From Prochloron didemni P4-Papua_New_Guinea (GTDB lineage Bacteria; Cyanobacteriota; Cyanobacteriia; Cyanobacteriales; Prochloraceae): 35,992 nt of DNA. This document shows positions 1-9,762 of the stretch, one piece after another. How positions within the stretch are numbered: the first letter of the stretch is position 1; every line of letters starts with the position of its first letter. The DNA is taken from positions 1 through 35,992 of the forward strand of contig JH611015.1 of assembly GCA_000252485.1 (NCBI GenBank), read 5' to 3'. A program made the position numbers and the translations under genes. The notes below the pieces were generated by a model. It ran no database searches, had not been told where the DNA came from, and saw only the letters and a list, made by a program, of their open reading frames with translations.

Positions 1-149
1 ACCAAAATTTTTATCTTAATAGCAAAGTAATAATAGAAACCCGGTTTCTGTGCTGAAAACCAAATATCAATGTCTTGTGCTGTTGGGTTTCGTTGCCTCA
101 ACCCAACCTACAATAAGAATCCACGTTTTTAGATGTGCCACAAAAGTAC

Positions 150-270
150 AATTTTAAATTAACAAACAACCAACAACAAACAACCAACAACCAACAACCA
201 ATAACTAACAACAAACAACCAACAACAAACAACAAACAACCAACAACCAACAACTAACAACTAACAACCA
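150..270. repeat. AAC/CAA-rich low-complexity minisatellite (caacaaacaaccaacaacc...)
   Basis: Direct reading: dozens of caaccaacaac/caacaaacaac units. The block overlaps the 3' end of coaX and contains its stop codon. Confidence 0.85.
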
Positions 271-1028
271 CCAACCAACAACTTCATTGCTAAAAAAATA
301 AGCTTCTCTTCCCAAACCACCCTCTTCCCTATCTCTGGATACAACAACTGTAAATAACGAAACAACAAACCACCATCTCCCCCAGTCAAAACCACCTGAC
401 TCTCGGGAAACTCCTGCCACCAATCCAGAATAAAATCCTTAATCCCCGCCAAAATCGTATAAATAACCCCACTTTCAATGGCTCCCGGCGTATCCAATCG
501 CCAACGGGACCGTAACTGTTCCCCCAATCTCACCTCCGGTAAAGCAGCAGTCCCCCGCCCCAAGGACTGCAACTGCAACCTCAACCCTGGTAAAATAGCT
601 CCTCCCACTAAAACGCCATCCTCCTTCCCTCCAGTAAAAGTAAGAGCTGTCCCCCCATCAATTACCAAACAGGGAAACCCCCAAATTGCTCCCGCACCCC
701 ACAAAGCCAAAGCCCGATCGCCTCCCAGACTGGGATAAAGACCTTTCAAAGGAATATCCTCCAAACCAATAACCCGGCTATGGGCATAATTGCGCCACAA
801 TGCCGTTTGCCTGGGAACTACCGAAACTACACAAACGCAATCAATTTTATTATCCCTCAAGACACCATCCTGAGAGCAATCTAAACCCAAACCAGCAGAT
901 AAAACATCCCCAGGCAACTCTCCTTCCCCTAAATGTTCCCTTTCCCAAACTAATTGCAACTCTTCTCCCCGAAACCAAGCAAAATGAAGCCGGGAATTGC
1001 CGATGGCCAACCCAACCCAATTCATCAT
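261..1028 (-). CDS. coaX: Type III pantothenate kinase
   Basis: ORF 261..1055; likely start at internal MMNWVGLAIGNSRLHF (about 1025-1028). Motifs CLVIDGGTALTFTGG and LTGGDGGLL are typical of CoaX. Confidence 0.85.
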   Translation of the reverse strand: MMNWVGLAIGNSRLHFAWFRGEELQLVWEREHLGEGELPGDVLSAGLGLDCSQDGVLRDNKIDCVCVVSVVPRQTALWRNYAHSRVIGLEDIPLKGLYPSLGGDRALALWGAGAIWGFPCLVIDGGTALTFTGGKEDGVLVGGAILPGLRLQLQSLGRGTAALPEVRLGEQLRSRWRLDTPGAIESGVIYTILAGIKDFILDWWQEFPESQVVLTGGDGGLLFRYLQLLYPEIGKRVVWEEKLIFLAMKLLVGGC

Positions 1029-1326
1029 CAACCTATAGCAATGAGCAATGAACAATTAACAATGAACAATTAAGAGGTTGACAAAAAAAATGCCCATGCA
1101 CGCTTTGTACAAAGGTGATGCAGCAGATGCAGCACTTTTGTCTAAAAATGTAGCATGTAACTACACCTGCGCGAAGCGCTATAGAATCAACAACTCACCA
1201 TATATAAGAAAAACTTATCTTTTGTTAGTGAAAATTTAACTTTTAATTATATTTTCTCTTTGCTATAATGTTTTGTAACAAAAATTTACACAAAAACTAA
1301 AAAAAACTTGCACTAAGAGAAACAAG

Positions 1327-3081
1327 ATGCTATTATTCTTCCCCTTCCTCAAAAACTTCATAAAAACCTCAAAAAAAGCCTCAAAGCTAACCATCCAAGC
1401 AAAAGAGATTGCTGCAGAAACCACAGCCATCCGCTCCTTAGACTGGGACAGAGACCGGTTCGATATTGAGTTTGGCCTGCAAAACGGTACTACCTACAAC
1501 TCCTACCTGATTCGCGGCGAGAAAACCGCCCTCATCGACACCTCCCATGCCAAATTCCGCAAACTTTATTTAAATACCCTCAAAGGCATAATTAAACCTT
1601 CTGCCCTAGACTACCTTATCGTCAGCCATACAGAACCAGACCACAGCGGTTTAGTCCCAGACCTCCTGGAACTGGCCCCCCAAATCAAGGTAGTAGGTTC
1701 CAAAGTAGCAATTCAATTCCTGGAAAACCTGGTTCATCAACCCTTTGAACGGCAAATTGTTAAAAACGGGGATACTTTAGACCTAGGCCAAGGTCACATC
1801 TTAGAATTTGTCAACGCTCCCAACCTCCACTGGCCGGACACTATCTTCTCCTATGATCGCGCCACGGAAACCCTCTTTAGCTGCGATGCTTTCGGCATGC
1901 ACTTCTGCTCCAACAGCGTCTTCGACAATAACTTACAAGCCATCAAACCAGACTACCGCTTCTATTATGATTGCTTGATGGCTCCCAACGCCCGCTCGGT
2001 CATCTCCGCCATGAAGCGCATGGACAAACTGGGAGAAATAACTACCGTAGCCAACGGACACGGACCTTTACTGCGATACAATTTACGAGAACTGCTCAAT
2101 AACTATCGCACTTGGAGCCAAGCCCAAGCTAAAGCAGAAAAGACTGTGGCCGTGTTCTATACTTCCGATTACGGTTGGTGCGATCGCCTTTCCCAATCCA
2201 TAGCCAAAGGCATCACCAAAGCAGAAGTAGCGGTAGAAATGGTAGATCTGAAATCTGCCGACAGCCAGGAAGTGCAGGAACTAGTGAGTCGCTCCGCCGG
2301 ACTAGCCATTGCCATGCCCCCCCTTTCTGGCAACAATGAAAAAGAAATAGCCAGCAACATGGGAGCCATTTTAGCCGCAGCCAAAAGCAAGCAAGCCATC
2401 GGTCTATTGGAGTCCTACGGCGGCAATGACGAGCCCATTGACCCCATGCTGAGTAAATTCCGGGATTTAGGCTTAAAAGAAGCTTTTCCCCCCATCAAAA
2501 TCAAAGAAACCCCCACCGAAGCCATCTATCAACTGTGCGAAGAATCGGGAACTGACTTAGGACAAGCTCTGAACTTAGACAAGAAAGTACTCGCCAGAAA
2601 ATCCCTAGACAGCGACTTAGATAAAGCTATGGGACGTTTGAGCGGCGGACTCTACATTCTTACCGCTAAAAAAGGCGGCCTCAAGAGCGCCATGTTGGCC
2701 TCCTGGGTGACCCAAGCCAGCTTCGAGCCCCCCGGTTTCACTGTAGCTGTAGCCAAAGATCGGGCCATTGAATCTTTAATGCAAGTGGGCGATCGCTTTG
2801 TCTTAAATATCCTTGAGGAAGGAAAATACCAAGGTTTAATGAAGCACTTCCTCAAGCGTTTCCCCCCCGGTGCAGATCGCTTTGCGGGAGTTGAAACCCA
2901 AACAGCAACCAATGGCTCTCCAATCTTAACGGAAGCCCTGGCCTATTTAGAGTGCGAAGTAGAAAGTCGCATGGAATGTTCCGACCACTGGATAGTTTAC
3001 AGCAAAGTAAGTAACGGTCGCATTTCCAATCCCGACGCACTCACTGCCGTCCACCATCGTAAAGTGGGCAATTATTATTAG
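1327..3081 (+). CDS. flv3: Diflavin flavodiiron protein, Flv3-like (canonical metal ligands)
   Basis: Beta-lactamase-like domain with SHTEPDHSG, HWPDT, FSCDAFGMH and NGHGPLLR; flavodoxin domain (VFYTSDYGWCD); C-terminal flavin reductase domain (SGGLYILTAKKG...SWVTQASFEPPGFTVAVAKDRA). Confidence 0.85.
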   Translation: MLLFFPFLKNFIKTSKKASKLTIQAKEIAAETTAIRSLDWDRDRFDIEFGLQNGTTYNSYLIRGEKTALIDTSHAKFRKLYLNTLKGIIKPSALDYLIVSHTEPDHSGLVPDLLELAPQIKVVGSKVAIQFLENLVHQPFERQIVKNGDTLDLGQGHILEFVNAPNLHWPDTIFSYDRATETLFSCDAFGMHFCSNSVFDNNLQAIKPDYRFYYDCLMAPNARSVISAMKRMDKLGEITTVANGHGPLLRYNLRELLNNYRTWSQAQAKAEKTVAVFYTSDYGWCDRLSQSIAKGITKAEVAVEMVDLKSADSQEVQELVSRSAGLAIAMPPLSGNNEKEIASNMGAILAAAKSKQAIGLLESYGGNDEPIDPMLSKFRDLGLKEAFPPIKIKETPTEAIYQLCEESGTDLGQALNLDKKVLARKSLDSDLDKAMGRLSGGLYILTAKKGGLKSAMLASWVTQASFEPPGFTVAVAKDRAIESLMQVGDRFVLNILEEGKYQGLMKHFLKRFPPGADRFAGVETQTATNGSPILTEALAYLECEVESRMECSDHWIVYSKVSNGRISNPDALTAVHHRKVGNYY

Positions 3082-3477
3082 ACATCTGATAGTGGATAGT
3101 TGATAGTTGATAGTGGATAGTTGATAGTTATACAGCAACCGGTTGGTTGCTCTTACTTAATACTAAACACTTTCATAGGCCGGTATATAGATGTACATAT
3201 TGACCAAGAAACCCTATAATCTATCTAGAATAGAAACAAATATCTATGTTTCAACAGTTTGAAAATTGGAGTAATTGCGAGGATGTTAATTAACAACTAA
3301 TATAATATAAAATCCGAAAAACAATGCTACAGATACAATAACAGTTCAAACTGGGTGTGGTCAAAAGTAGTTGTTTGGGGCTAAATATGTATTTGTGAAT
3401 TGTGGGGTAGCCCTCTGGGCTGCCTAGCTTTCAGGATAAGCCGCTTTAATATAACAATTGTCCTAAAATCAATTTAA

Positions 3478-3654
3478 ATGAAACCAAATTTTGACACCAT
3501 GAGTATGACTGAACTGCGAGCCTACCTTCTTTCCCATAGAACTAACGATGAAGCCTTTTATAAACTTGCCGATAGCCTCGAAGTTACTGCTGAAAATAGC
3601 GAGTCTAGTTTCTGCCATTTTTTGCGGAGACATTCATCAATTCTTAAATTTTGA
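3478..3654 (+). CDS. Small protein resembling the cyanobacterial DUF6887-type family (MKPNFDTMSMTELRAYLLSHRTNDEAFYKLADSL), C-terminus rewritten by a repeat
   Basis: Hand translation from ATG 3478 to TGA; not in the ORF track (58 aa). The N-terminal half matches the small-protein consensus as I remember it; the tail ENSESSFCHFLRRHSSILKF comes from a dispersed repeat. Confidence 0.55.
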   Translation: MKPNFDTMSMTELRAYLLSHRTNDEAFYKLADSLEVTAENSESSFCHFLRRHSSILKF

Positions 3655-3727
3655 ATTTTGAATTTTGAATTTTGAATTCTCCGTCAGGAGCTATCAACTG
3701 TCCACTATCAACTGTCAACTGCTATAT
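3599..3727. repeat. Dispersed repeat copy 1 (gcgagtctagtttct..cattttttgcggagacattcatcaattc...(ttttgaa)n...ggagctatcaactgtc...aactgctatat)
   Basis: A closely matching sequence occurs at 17173-17288. Confidence 0.85.
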
Positions 3728-5501
3728 GAATATTTTTCGCTTTTTATCTACGTTCATCTCCTTTTTCAAGAAAAAAAACAAAAACAAACCTCGAGATGTC
3801 CAAGTATATGGAATTACAGAAGACACCATCGTAATGCGATCGCGCACCTGGGACAGACTCAAATTCGAGATAGAATACGGATTGAAAAAAGGAACTACAG
3901 CCAACTCTTTCTTAATTAAAGCCGAAAAAACAGTCTTAATTGACCCTCCAGGAGAATCATTTACCGACATTTTTCTCGCTGCTTTAAAAGCAAGAATCAA
4001 CCCCAGCAAAATTGATTACATCATCCTCGGTCACGTCAATCCCAACAGGGCCGTAACCTTGAAAAAAATCCTGGAACTAGCACCAGAAATAACTCTTATT
4101 TGTTCCAATCCCGGTGCAATTTCTCTGAACAACATATTACAATTCGACAAACTAAATATAACCGTAGTTAAAGGAGAAGAAACAATCGATTTAGGGGAAG
4201 ATCACACTTTACAATTCATCCCCACACCGGACCCTCGCTTCCCCGATCGCCTTTGTACCTACGACAGCAAAACCCAAATCCTCTATACCGATAAACTCTT
4301 TGGGGCTCACGTCTGCGGCGATCGAGTTTTAGAGGAAGGGGGGGAAGAATATACCGAAGACCGCCGCTACTATTTCGATTGTCTCATGGCTCCCAATACC
4401 CGGCAAGTAACGGCAGCCTTAGACAAACTCAAAAGCTTTCCAGCTCAAATCTACGCCCCCGGTCACGGTCCCTTAGTACGTTACAACACAACAAAACTAG
4501 TTGAGGACTACCAACAATGGGCAGAAACCAAAAAGTCCCAACCTATCACCATTGCCCTAATCTACGCCTCAGCTTACGGCAATACCGCCACCGTGGGCCA
4601 AGCCATCGCTCGAGGTATTACCAAAGCAGGAGTAGCAGTAGAATCCATCAATGCAGAATTTGCCGAACCCAATGAAATCAAAGCAGCAGTACAAAAGTCT
4701 GCAGGCTTGATTTTGGGTTCTCCCACCCTGGGAGGTCACGCACCCACCCAGATTCAAACCGCCTTGGGAATCGCCCTCGCCAATGCTGATAAAACTAAAC
4801 TAGTGGGAGTATTCGGTTCCTTCGGTTGGAGTGGAGAGGCGATCGAGCTGCTGGAAAGTAAATTGCGAGATGGAGGATATAGCTTTGGTTTCGACACCAT
4901 CAAGGTCAAATTCAAACCCACCGATGTCACCATCCAATACTGCGAACAAGCAGGAACTGATTTTGCCCAGAAATTGAAAAAAGCCCAAAAAGCCCGCAAA
5001 CCGAAACAATCCGTCTCTACTTCTCAAGCAGCGCGGACAGAACAAGCTTTAGGCAGAATTGTGGGTTCTCTGTGCGTAGTGACTACCAAGCAAGATAACT
5101 TGAGCGGCGGAATGCTAGCTTCTTGGGTCTCTCAAGCCACCTTCAATCCCCCAGGTTTTACTGTAGCGGTGGCCAAAGAAAGAGCGGTGGAATCCTTATT
5201 AAATATTAACAGCGAATTCGTCCTCAATATTTTGCAGGAAGGAAATCATCAGGGCTTAATGAAACAATTTCTTAAGCCTTTTGCTCCAGGGGAAGACCGT
5301 TTTGCTGATTTAGAAGTTCAATTAGCTGAAAATGGTTCTCCCATTCTCCAAGATGCTCTAGCCTATTTAGAATGCCAAGTTGCCAACCGTATGGAATGTG
5401 GCGACCACTGGGTTATTTACGCCCAAGCTAAAAAAGGACAGTTGTTACAAACCTCTGGAGTAACTGCTATTCATCACCGTAAAACTGGCAGTAGTTATTA
5501 A
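3726..5501 (+). CDS. flv1: Diflavin flavodiiron protein, Flv1-like (non-canonical metal ligands)
   Basis: ORF 3672..5501; likely start at MNIFRFLSTF (3726), since the upstream residues are repeat-derived. Canonical HxExDH is replaced by GHVNPNRA; flavodoxin and flavin reductase domains are intact. Tandem with the canonical paralogue. Confidence 0.8.
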   Translation: MNIFRFLSTFISFFKKKNKNKPRDVQVYGITEDTIVMRSRTWDRLKFEIEYGLKKGTTANSFLIKAEKTVLIDPPGESFTDIFLAALKARINPSKIDYIILGHVNPNRAVTLKKILELAPEITLICSNPGAISLNNILQFDKLNITVVKGEETIDLGEDHTLQFIPTPDPRFPDRLCTYDSKTQILYTDKLFGAHVCGDRVLEEGGEEYTEDRRYYFDCLMAPNTRQVTAALDKLKSFPAQIYAPGHGPLVRYNTTKLVEDYQQWAETKKSQPITIALIYASAYGNTATVGQAIARGITKAGVAVESINAEFAEPNEIKAAVQKSAGLILGSPTLGGHAPTQIQTALGIALANADKTKLVGVFGSFGWSGEAIELLESKLRDGGYSFGFDTIKVKFKPTDVTIQYCEQAGTDFAQKLKKAQKARKPKQSVSTSQAARTEQALGRIVGSLCVVTTKQDNLSGGMLASWVSQATFNPPGFTVAVAKERAVESLLNINSEFVLNILQEGNHQGLMKQFLKPFAPGEDRFADLEVQLAENGSPILQDALAYLECQVANRMECGDHWVIYAQAKKGQLLQTSGVTAIHHRKTGSSY

Positions 5502-5532
5502 GTCCATCGCCAACCTTATCAAAAACTCACTC

Positions 5533-5632
5533 AGGACTTACGTAAACAAGCCTAGAAACCGGGTTTGGAGTCGGCATAAAACGGCTAAAATCAAGAGTTT
5601 TAGTTCAGAAACCCGGTTTCTGCGTAAGTCCT
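5533..5632. mobile_element. MITE-like 100-bp element with terminal inverted repeats (AGGACTTACG...AAACCGGGTTT / AAACCCGGTTTCTGCGTAAGTCCT)
   Basis: Termini aggacttacgt.. and ..gcgtaagtcct are reverse complementary, and the inner aaaccgggttt/aaacccggttt arms also pair. Partial relatives at about 36-52 and 27412-27432. Confidence 0.6.
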
Positions 5633-5652
5633 ATCACTATCACTACCCCGCT

Positions 5653-5678
5653 CTGAGGAGACGGGGGTAGATTTTTTA
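5653..5678 (+). terminator. Rho-independent-like terminator after flv1
   Basis: Hairpin ctaccccgctctgaggagacgggggtag (within about 5644-5670) followed by attttttaaa. Confidence 0.5.
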
Positions 5679-5696
5679 AATGACTCGCCCACAACC

Positions 5697-6494
5697 TTGA
5701 AACAAAGACTCGATACCTTATTAGTAGACCGCAATCTTAGCTCTTCTCGCTCCTCAGCCCAAAGATTAATTAGAGCGGGGTTCGTCAAGGTAAATCAGCA
5801 AGTAATCGATAAACCAGGTACTGAGGTAGATACTGCTGCGGAGATTGAGATTAAACAAAAACCCCCCTATGTATCTAGAGGGGGGGAAAAATTAGCTCGA
5901 GCCTTAGAAGTCTTTAAAATTGATGTAAGGGAGCGTATTTGCCTGGATGGCGGCATTTCTACTGGCGGCTTTACCGACTGCTTGCTACAAAAAGGAGCAA
6001 AAAGGGTTTATGGGGTAGATGTGGGTTACGGACAAGTAGCTTGGAATATCCGCCAAAATCCCCAGGTAAGATTAAAAGAACGAACTAATTTTCGCTACCT
6101 CACTCCTGGAGATTTATATGGAGAAGAAACCCCGGCGGATTTCGGGGTAATGGACTTATCTTTTATTTCCTTGAAGAAGGTCTTGGATGTGCTGTGGAAC
6201 TTGCTGGATACGCCCCGAGAGGCAGTATTGTTGGTAAAGCCCCAATTTGAAGTGGGGCGTAATTTAGTAGGGAAAAAAGGAGTCGTTCGCAACCCCAACC
6301 ATCAAGCTGAAGCTATTTTTCAAGTACTTCAAAAAGCACAAAAAATAGGATGGGAATATAGAGGTTTAACCCCATCTCCTCTTACAGGACCAGCAGGAAA
6401 TAGAGAATATCTTCTCTGGCTTATCACCCATAGCTCCGACAAACAAGTTTCAGTGGAGTCAATTCAACAAATTACCAGTAAAGCAATTAATTAA
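5697..6494 (+). CDS. TlyA family rRNA (cytidine-2'-O)-methyltransferase / hemolysin A-like protein
   Basis: S4 domain MKQRLDTLLVDRNLSSSRSSAQRLIRAGFVKVN; FtsJ-like core VSRGGEKLARALE...CLDGGISTGGFTDCLLQKGAKRVYGVDVGYGQ. TTG start. Confidence 0.88.
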   Translation: MKQRLDTLLVDRNLSSSRSSAQRLIRAGFVKVNQQVIDKPGTEVDTAAEIEIKQKPPYVSRGGEKLARALEVFKIDVRERICLDGGISTGGFTDCLLQKGAKRVYGVDVGYGQVAWNIRQNPQVRLKERTNFRYLTPGDLYGEETPADFGVMDLSFISLKKVLDVLWNLLDTPREAVLLVKPQFEVGRNLVGKKGVVRNPNHQAEAIFQVLQKAQKIGWEYRGLTPSPLTGPAGNREYLLWLITHSSDKQVSVESIQQITSKAIN

Positions 6495-6537
6495 CTAAGA
6501 CAATTACCAATTAATTACCAATTACTAACCTCCTCAG

Positions 6538-6924
6538 TTAGCTTATCAAGGTATCTTGTGAACTATCTCTAGGTGGTTTAGGAGGTTGATTCTCAGAATT
6601 TTCCAGATCCAGAGCTGCTTCTACCGAGTCAAGTCGAATTTGTATTTTTGGACCTGAACTAGCCAGTCTAATAACCATAGTGTCCTCAACTAAAGTTCGT
6701 GTAATCCGTTTGCCATCAATATAGGTTCCATTAGCACCTAAATTAATAACTTCCCAGCCCTCATCGCCATTCTTAATCTCGACATGACGGCGGGAAACCA
6801 CCGCACTATAGAGAACTACGTTATTATCAGTAGATCGTCCAATCCGAATCAGCGATTCGGTCTTAAAAGTCCAGCTTTGAACTGGAACCGATTGGAGGGG
6901 ATGTAGTAGGATTAAAGTAATCAC
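6538..6924 (-). CDS. FHA domain-containing protein
   Basis: RIGRSTDNNVVLYSAVVSRRHVEIKNGDEGWEVINLGANGTYIDGKRI is a canonical FHA core. Confidence 0.88.
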   Translation of the reverse strand: MITLILLHPLQSVPVQSWTFKTESLIRIGRSTDNNVVLYSAVVSRRHVEIKNGDEGWEVINLGANGTYIDGKRITRTLVEDTMVIRLASSGPKIQIRLDSVEAALDLENSENQPPKPPRDSSQDTLIS

Positions 6925-7049
6925 AGACGTTCCATCTTAAAAAGATTTTTGCCTTTTGACCTGGAACCATTCAGAATCCCCATAAAATCTTGGAGATTGT
7001 TTTTCCCTAGTCTTTCTTGTCCAAGTTTACTACGCCTTGGTTCATAGTC

Positions 7050-7205
7050 TTGACACACAAGGGCGATAAATCTATGGGGATTCTAAGCGGTTACAATTTA
7101 ACAGCGTTTTAACTGGAGCAAATTGTTTTGTTTTCTCTAGGGGCGTATATCTGTGCGCCCCTATCCCAAGGGAAACCCTAGCTGGGGCGGTCAAACACCC
7201 CCTAG
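7050..7205 (-). ncRNA. Putative omegaRNA (reRNA)-like structured 3' end / right end of the TnpB relic
   Basis: Minus-strand hairpins gggtgtttgaccgcccc and aggggcgcacagatatacgcccct overlap the tnpB 3' end, followed by gaatccccatagatttatcgcccttgtgtgtcaa, which resembles a degenerate IS605-family right-end hairpin. Confidence 0.4.
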
Positions 7206-7845
7206 AAACTCTACTTAAGTTTAATTTAAACTTAAGCTTCCTATTTACTTTTGACAATAAGTTGGTACAAGCTAATAGCTCATCAGCATTAGCTGGATAG
7301 CCAGCTTCAGTGCGATACAAACCTAGGTACAGACCATTGGTCAGTTGGTTTATACTGCTTTTTCCTAATGGTTTCCAGCCACTGGGTTGTTCACCATATT
7401 CGGAAATATTATCATCATCGAAAGAACTTGCTTGGGAAATGTAGCTTTCTGTTACTTCAATAAATTCGATACCGTATAATTCTTGTATTTGGGCTCTTCT
7501 ACTTTTGAATAATTTTTTCAATAATGCTTTGTAAGATTTGAGAGATTCTACTAAGCTTTTTAGTGTTGGTTGCGCAGCTTGCTCAAAAAGACTTTTGTAA
7601 TTTTTATTATTCTTCAAAGTGTGACAGAAGACACTGTACTTTGCTAGATGCCCTTGGCTCCTCCTAACTATACCTTCATCATCTATTTTTGTCTGGCTAG
7701 ATTTTAAATATTGCTGTCGAACTTCATAGAGTGCGCTATTATATAGGCTGTTGTTTTGTTGGCAGATGAACGCTACCACAGCCTTTTCTAGCTTATTAAG
7801 ATGAAGTAGATTTTGTTGACAAGCTAACATTTTTATGTTATTCAA
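7072..7845 (-). pseudogene. tnpB: Internally deleted TnpB (IS200/IS605-type) ORF
   Basis: TnpB-like N-terminus (SLYNSALYEVRQQYL...NYKSLFEQAAQPTLKSLVESLKSYKALL) is joined directly to a TnpB-like C-terminal part (YGIEFIEVTESYISQASSFDDDNISEYG...GWKPLGK...GLYRTEAGYPANADELLACTNLL...CLTAPARVSL). The central region with RuvC-I/II is missing; 257 aa versus about 400 expected. Confidence 0.7.
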
Positions 7846-8056
7846 TCCTCATCTAGAAATTATAATCAATATACTGCGGTTTTGTCAAGGTTTTTAAAGA
7901 TTTTGATATTCTTCAAGGATAAGGGGGGTAATATCCCAAGCTCATTCCATAGTCAACAGTTTAAACTGAGCGGTGGATTTATAACTTATAATCTATAGGT
8001 TAGCACAGCTGTGCTAACCTAGGACGAAAATAGAATTATTGTCAAAGACTGGGAGA

Positions 8057-8752
8057 ATGCGGGTTAAAATATGCGGCATTACTAAACCGGAACAGGGAAA
8101 GGCGATCGCCAATTTAGGAGCTACTGCCCTGGGATTCATCTGCGTCCCCTCATCGCCACGGTTTGTTTCCATAGCACAAATTAAAACAATTGTCACAATA
8201 CTACCCCCAGAAGTTGACCGTATTGGGGTTTTTGTCAATGCCCAGCCCAAGGATATCAGTCTAGCAGTAGCTACAGCAGGGTTAACTGGAGTTCAACTTC
8301 ACGGAGAAGAATCGCCAGAATTTTGCCAGAAATTGCTCCAGCAATTACCTAAAGTGGAAATTATCAAAGCCCTGAGAGTGAAAACTGTCGAGTCTTTGTC
8401 CAGGGCTAATGCTTACAGCAATTGTGTCCATACCCTCCTATTAGATGCCTATCATCCCCATTTACTGGGAGGTACGGGCCAAACTCTCCATTGGCAAAGT
8501 TTAAAAGCATTTCGCCCATCTTTACCTTGGTTCTTGGCTGGAGGACTGACACCAGAAAACATTTTGGATGCTTTGAGGGAAGTCGATCCTAGCGGTATAG
8601 ACTTATCCAGTGGTGTGGAGCGATCTCGAAGAGATCCGCTCCGCGGTGCGCCCGGAGACAAAGACTTAGATAAAGTCACCCGATTGTTCCAAATCCTAAC
8701 CAGAGATTCGCCTATGACAAACAACCAAAAACCAACAACCAATAACCAATAA
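8057..8752 (+). CDS. trpF: Phosphoribosylanthranilate isomerase
   Basis: [84 protein letters not shown]. Start taken at ATG 8057. The C-terminus ends in repeat-derived [11 protein letters not shown]. Confidence 0.9.
   Translation: MRVKICGITKPEQGKAIANLGATALGFICVPSSPRFVSIAQIKTIVTILPPEVDRIGVFVNAQPKDISLAVATAGLTGVQLHGEESPEFCQKLLQQLPKVEIIKALRVKTVESLSRANAYSNCVHTLLLDAYHPHLLGGTGQTLHWQSLKAFRPSLPWFLAGGLTPENILDALREVDPSGIDLSSGVERSRRDPLRGAPGDKDLDKVTRLFQILTRDSPMTNNQKPTTNNQ
8621..8655. repeat. In-frame GC-rich palindromic mini-repeat inside trpF
   Basis: cgatctcgaagagatccgctccgcggtgcgcccgg encodes [12 protein letters not shown] between DLSSGVE and [10 protein letters not shown]. Confidence 0.6.
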
Positions 8753-8762
8753 CCAATAACCA
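8719..8762. repeat. AAC/CAA-rich low-complexity repeat at the trpF 3' end
   Basis: acaaacaaccaaaaaccaacaaccaataaccaataaccaataacc; same class as 150-270 and the PKS insertions. Confidence 0.8.
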
Positions 8763-8765
8763 AGC

Positions 8766-9500
8766 CTAAAATTCGCCAGGTTGATGACGAATCAAGTTTA
8801 AGAATTCCTCTCTAGTTTTCTGTTCCTCTTTAAAAACTCCGAGCATGGCACTGGTAACGGTCCAAGAACCGGGTTTTTGCACACCCCGCATCACCATACA
8901 CATATGAGTTGCTTCCATGACCACCGCAACTCCCTGGGGTTCCAAGACAGTCTGAACTGCTTCTGCAATTTGGCGAGTGAGGCGTTCTTGCACCTGCAAG
9001 CGCCGAGAATACATTTCCGTAATTCGAGCCAACTTGCTCAAACCAACTACCTTTTGATTAGGGATATAAGCAACATGAGCCCTACCCATAAAGGGCAGCA
9101 TGTGGTGTTCGCAAAGGCTGAAGAAATTAATATCCCGCACTAAGACCATTTCATTATGGCCTTCATCAAAGATGGCATTATTGACAATTTCTTCCAGGGA
9201 CTGGTTATAGCCTTGAGTGAGAAATTGCATTGCCTCAGCTACTCGCTTGGGTGTTTTCAGCAATCCTTCTCGTTCCGGATCTTCACCCACTGCCTCTAAC
9301 ATGGTGCGCACAGCATCCATCATATTTGTCGAAGGTTCTGAAACAGGTTTAATTTGTGCTTCTTTACCCCCATGTGTATTGCGATCTGGCCTAGCGGTGC
9401 GCTCCCTTAAATCAGGGCTAAGAGGAGCGGAACTAGACATCATTGGGAGCAATTTAGCACCATTAGAGCCATTGGAACCGTTGGAGTAAGTTATTGTCAT
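8766..9500 (-). CDS. folE: GTP cyclohydrolase I
   Basis: [89 protein letters not shown]. Confidence 0.95.
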   Translation of the reverse strand: MTITYSNGSNGSNGAKLLPMMSSSAPLSPDLRERTARPDRNTHGGKEAQIKPVSEPSTNMMDAVRTMLEAVGEDPEREGLLKTPKRVAEAMQFLTQGYNQSLEEIVNNAIFDEGHNEMVLVRDINFFSLCEHHMLPFMGRAHVAYIPNQKVVGLSKLARITEMYSRRLQVQERLTRQIAEAVQTVLEPQGVAVVMEATHMCMVMRGVQKPGSWTVTSAMLGVFKEEQKTREEFLNLIRHQPGEF

Positions 9501-9762
9501 GAAAATTTCTTGGTAGTATATAGATAAAGAAAACTTCTGCCGGCCCTTACAGAGTCACAGAACCAGGCATAACGGTCATTCCCTCGTCCATCAGACCCTG
9601 TTAACCAAACGCAACAAATTAACCCTGAATGGAGTTAGATGAAAAATATCTAGATCTAATTGCCGATTCAGGGATAATCCATTGAGTCACTGGCAAATGT
9701 TAAAAAATGTTTCTTTTTTAATTCTAGCACCCCGAGAAGCTTAAATTAAACAAAAATTTTTT

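Noticed and set aside
205-423. Minus-strand 72-aa ORF ending in LLVVCCLLLVVCC
   Set aside because: Low-complexity repeat artefact overlapping coaX in another frame.
1327-5501. flv4-flv2 type operon
   Set aside because: No sll0218-like membrane protein gene between the two flavodiiron genes; canonical plus non-canonical ligand pair and order fit flv3/flv1 better. Exact subtype still needs a phylogeny.
9500-9762. Possible ncRNA between folE and accA
   Set aside because: No clear tRNA cloverleaf, terminator or conserved motif seen by eye; insufficient support.
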